Assembly (NCBI GenBank): GCA_964651395.1
Contig: CAZYXZ010000099.1
Span: 1-8,284, forward strand
Reading direction: 5' to 3'
Origin: CAZYXZ01 sp964651395
GTDB lineage: Bacteria > Actinomycetota > Actinomycetes > BP-191
DNA length: 8,284 bases
The notes beneath the pieces are model-generated. The model was not told where the DNA came from and searched no databases. It saw nothing but the letters and a program-made list of their open reading frames with translations. This document shows positions 7,858 to 8,284 of the stretch, piece after piece (the first letter of the stretch is position 1; each line of letters begins with the position of its first letter). Position numbers and translations under genes: made by a program.

Positions 7858-7971
7858 GGTCGGGGCGCTCCAGGGGTCGTGGTCGGGGATGCATCAGGCG
7901 CAACGCACCAGTGGCTCCGGTGCTTCCCGCCGCCCCAGGATACCCGGCCACCCCTGTGAAACGATTGCAGG
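7858..7971. promoter_or_regulatory. Divergent erpA/nadA control region
   Basis: 114 bp between two divergent start codons. On the minus strand, TATCCT (7937-7942) is a good -10 candidate for erpA and would give a leader of about 70 nt; no clear -35 is visible. That leader would contain a perfect 8-bp palindrome GATGCATC (7888-7895) and a 5-bp inverted repeat GCACC/GGTGC with a 9-nt loop (7905-7923). I see no convincing -10 box for nadA. Whether an Fe-S or NAD-responsive regulator binds here cannot be told from sequence alone. Confidence 0.4.
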
Positions 7972-8284
7972 GTGACGACGGCCACGCCGGCCAACCCGGT
8001 CTTCCTGCTCGGCGCGGAGTCCCTGCTGCGCAGCGAGCGCGGCACCGTGTGCCCCGGCGACCTGCCCCCGGCGTCCGACCCGCACCTGGTCGAGCGGGCC
8101 AGAGCGGCCAAGGCCGCCTTGGGCGAGCGGCTGCTGATCCTCGGCCACCACTACCAGCGCGACGAGGTCATCCAGTTCGCCGACGTGACCGGCGACTCGT
8201 ACAAGCTCGCGCAGCAGGCCGCCGAGCGCGACACCGCCGACTACGTCGTCTTCTGCGGCGTGCACTTCATGGCGGAGAGCGCGG
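7972..8284 (+). CDS. nadA: Quinolinate synthase NadA, N-terminal part (runs off the window)
   Basis: NadA condenses iminoaspartate with dihydroxyacetone phosphate to form quinolinate in de novo NAD synthesis, using a [4Fe-4S] cluster. 104 codons are visible, about a third of the protein. LILGHHYQRDEVIQFAD (54-71, with H59, H60 and Y61), GDSYKLAQQAA (74-84) and FCGVHFMAES (94-103) are diagnostic; C95 is the first cluster ligand. The start is GTG 7972: an in-frame TGA lies just upstream (7957-7959), and no other start codon lies between. The N-terminal roughly 50 residues are weakly conserved and contain C27. The gene is divergent from erpA, whose product could mature the NadA cluster. In actinobacteria nadB and nadC often follow, but that part is outside the window. 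Confidence 0.95.
   Translation, partial: MTTATPANPVFLLGAESLLRSERGTVCPGDLPPASDPHLVERARAAKAALGERLLILGHHYQRDEVIQFADVTGDSYKLAQQAAERDTADYVVFCGVHFMAESA

Overview
The window is a very GC-rich, tightly packed stretch of an actinobacterial chromosome (Actinomycetota; the genus cannot be fixed from this sequence). Evidence for this is the strong G/C bias at third codon positions, frequent GTG starts, promoters that look leaderless, an adenosine kinase of the Mycobacterium AdoK type, and a surface protein ending in an LAxTG sorting signal. I find seven complete genes or genes with one visible end, one gene cut by the right edge, and no gene-free stretch longer than about 115 bp. There are no RNA genes, insertion sequences, CRISPR arrays or phage genes.

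Layout from left to right. Positions 1-2066 (minus) hold an exported M14 zinc carboxypeptidase whose last residues lie outside the window. It has a signal peptide, the peptidase domain, a domain resembling class I glutamine amidotransferases, a Pro/Ala linker and an LAATG cell-wall sorting signal. Upstream on the same strand is adoK, an adenosine kinase (2102-3082). Facing away from adoK across only 39 bp is a two-gene ABC exporter: ATPase 3122-4036 and ABC-2 permease 4033-4794, joined by a GTGA overlap. It converges, with a 4-bp gap, on a thiolase (4799-5989, minus). Divergent from the thiolase is an unrecognised membrane-anchored extracellular protein of 465 residues (6067-7464). This converges, with a 9-bp gap, on erpA (7474-7857, minus), an Fe-S carrier. 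Divergent from erpA is nadA (7972 to the edge), the [4Fe-4S] quinolinate synthase.

Functions. ErpA-type carriers deliver Fe-S clusters to enzymes such as NadA, so that pair makes biochemical sense. From memory, erpA, a small membrane protein and adoK are neighbours in mycobacteria (Rv2204c, Rv2203, Rv2202c). The backbone here therefore looks conserved, with the thiolase, the ABC exporter and probably the peptidase as lineage-specific additions. The other genes show no obvious shared pathway.

The most striking non-coding feature is the 39-bp adoK/ABC spacer. It reads, symmetrically, 7 nt, -10 box, 13 nt, -10 box, 7 nt, which is the layout expected of two overlapping, mutually exclusive leaderless promoters. 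The thiolase has a similar start-proximal -10 box. I did not find a clearly new multi-gene system. The least explained protein is the 465-residue anchored one, with two possibly duplicated modules around a Cys/Pro-rich linker.
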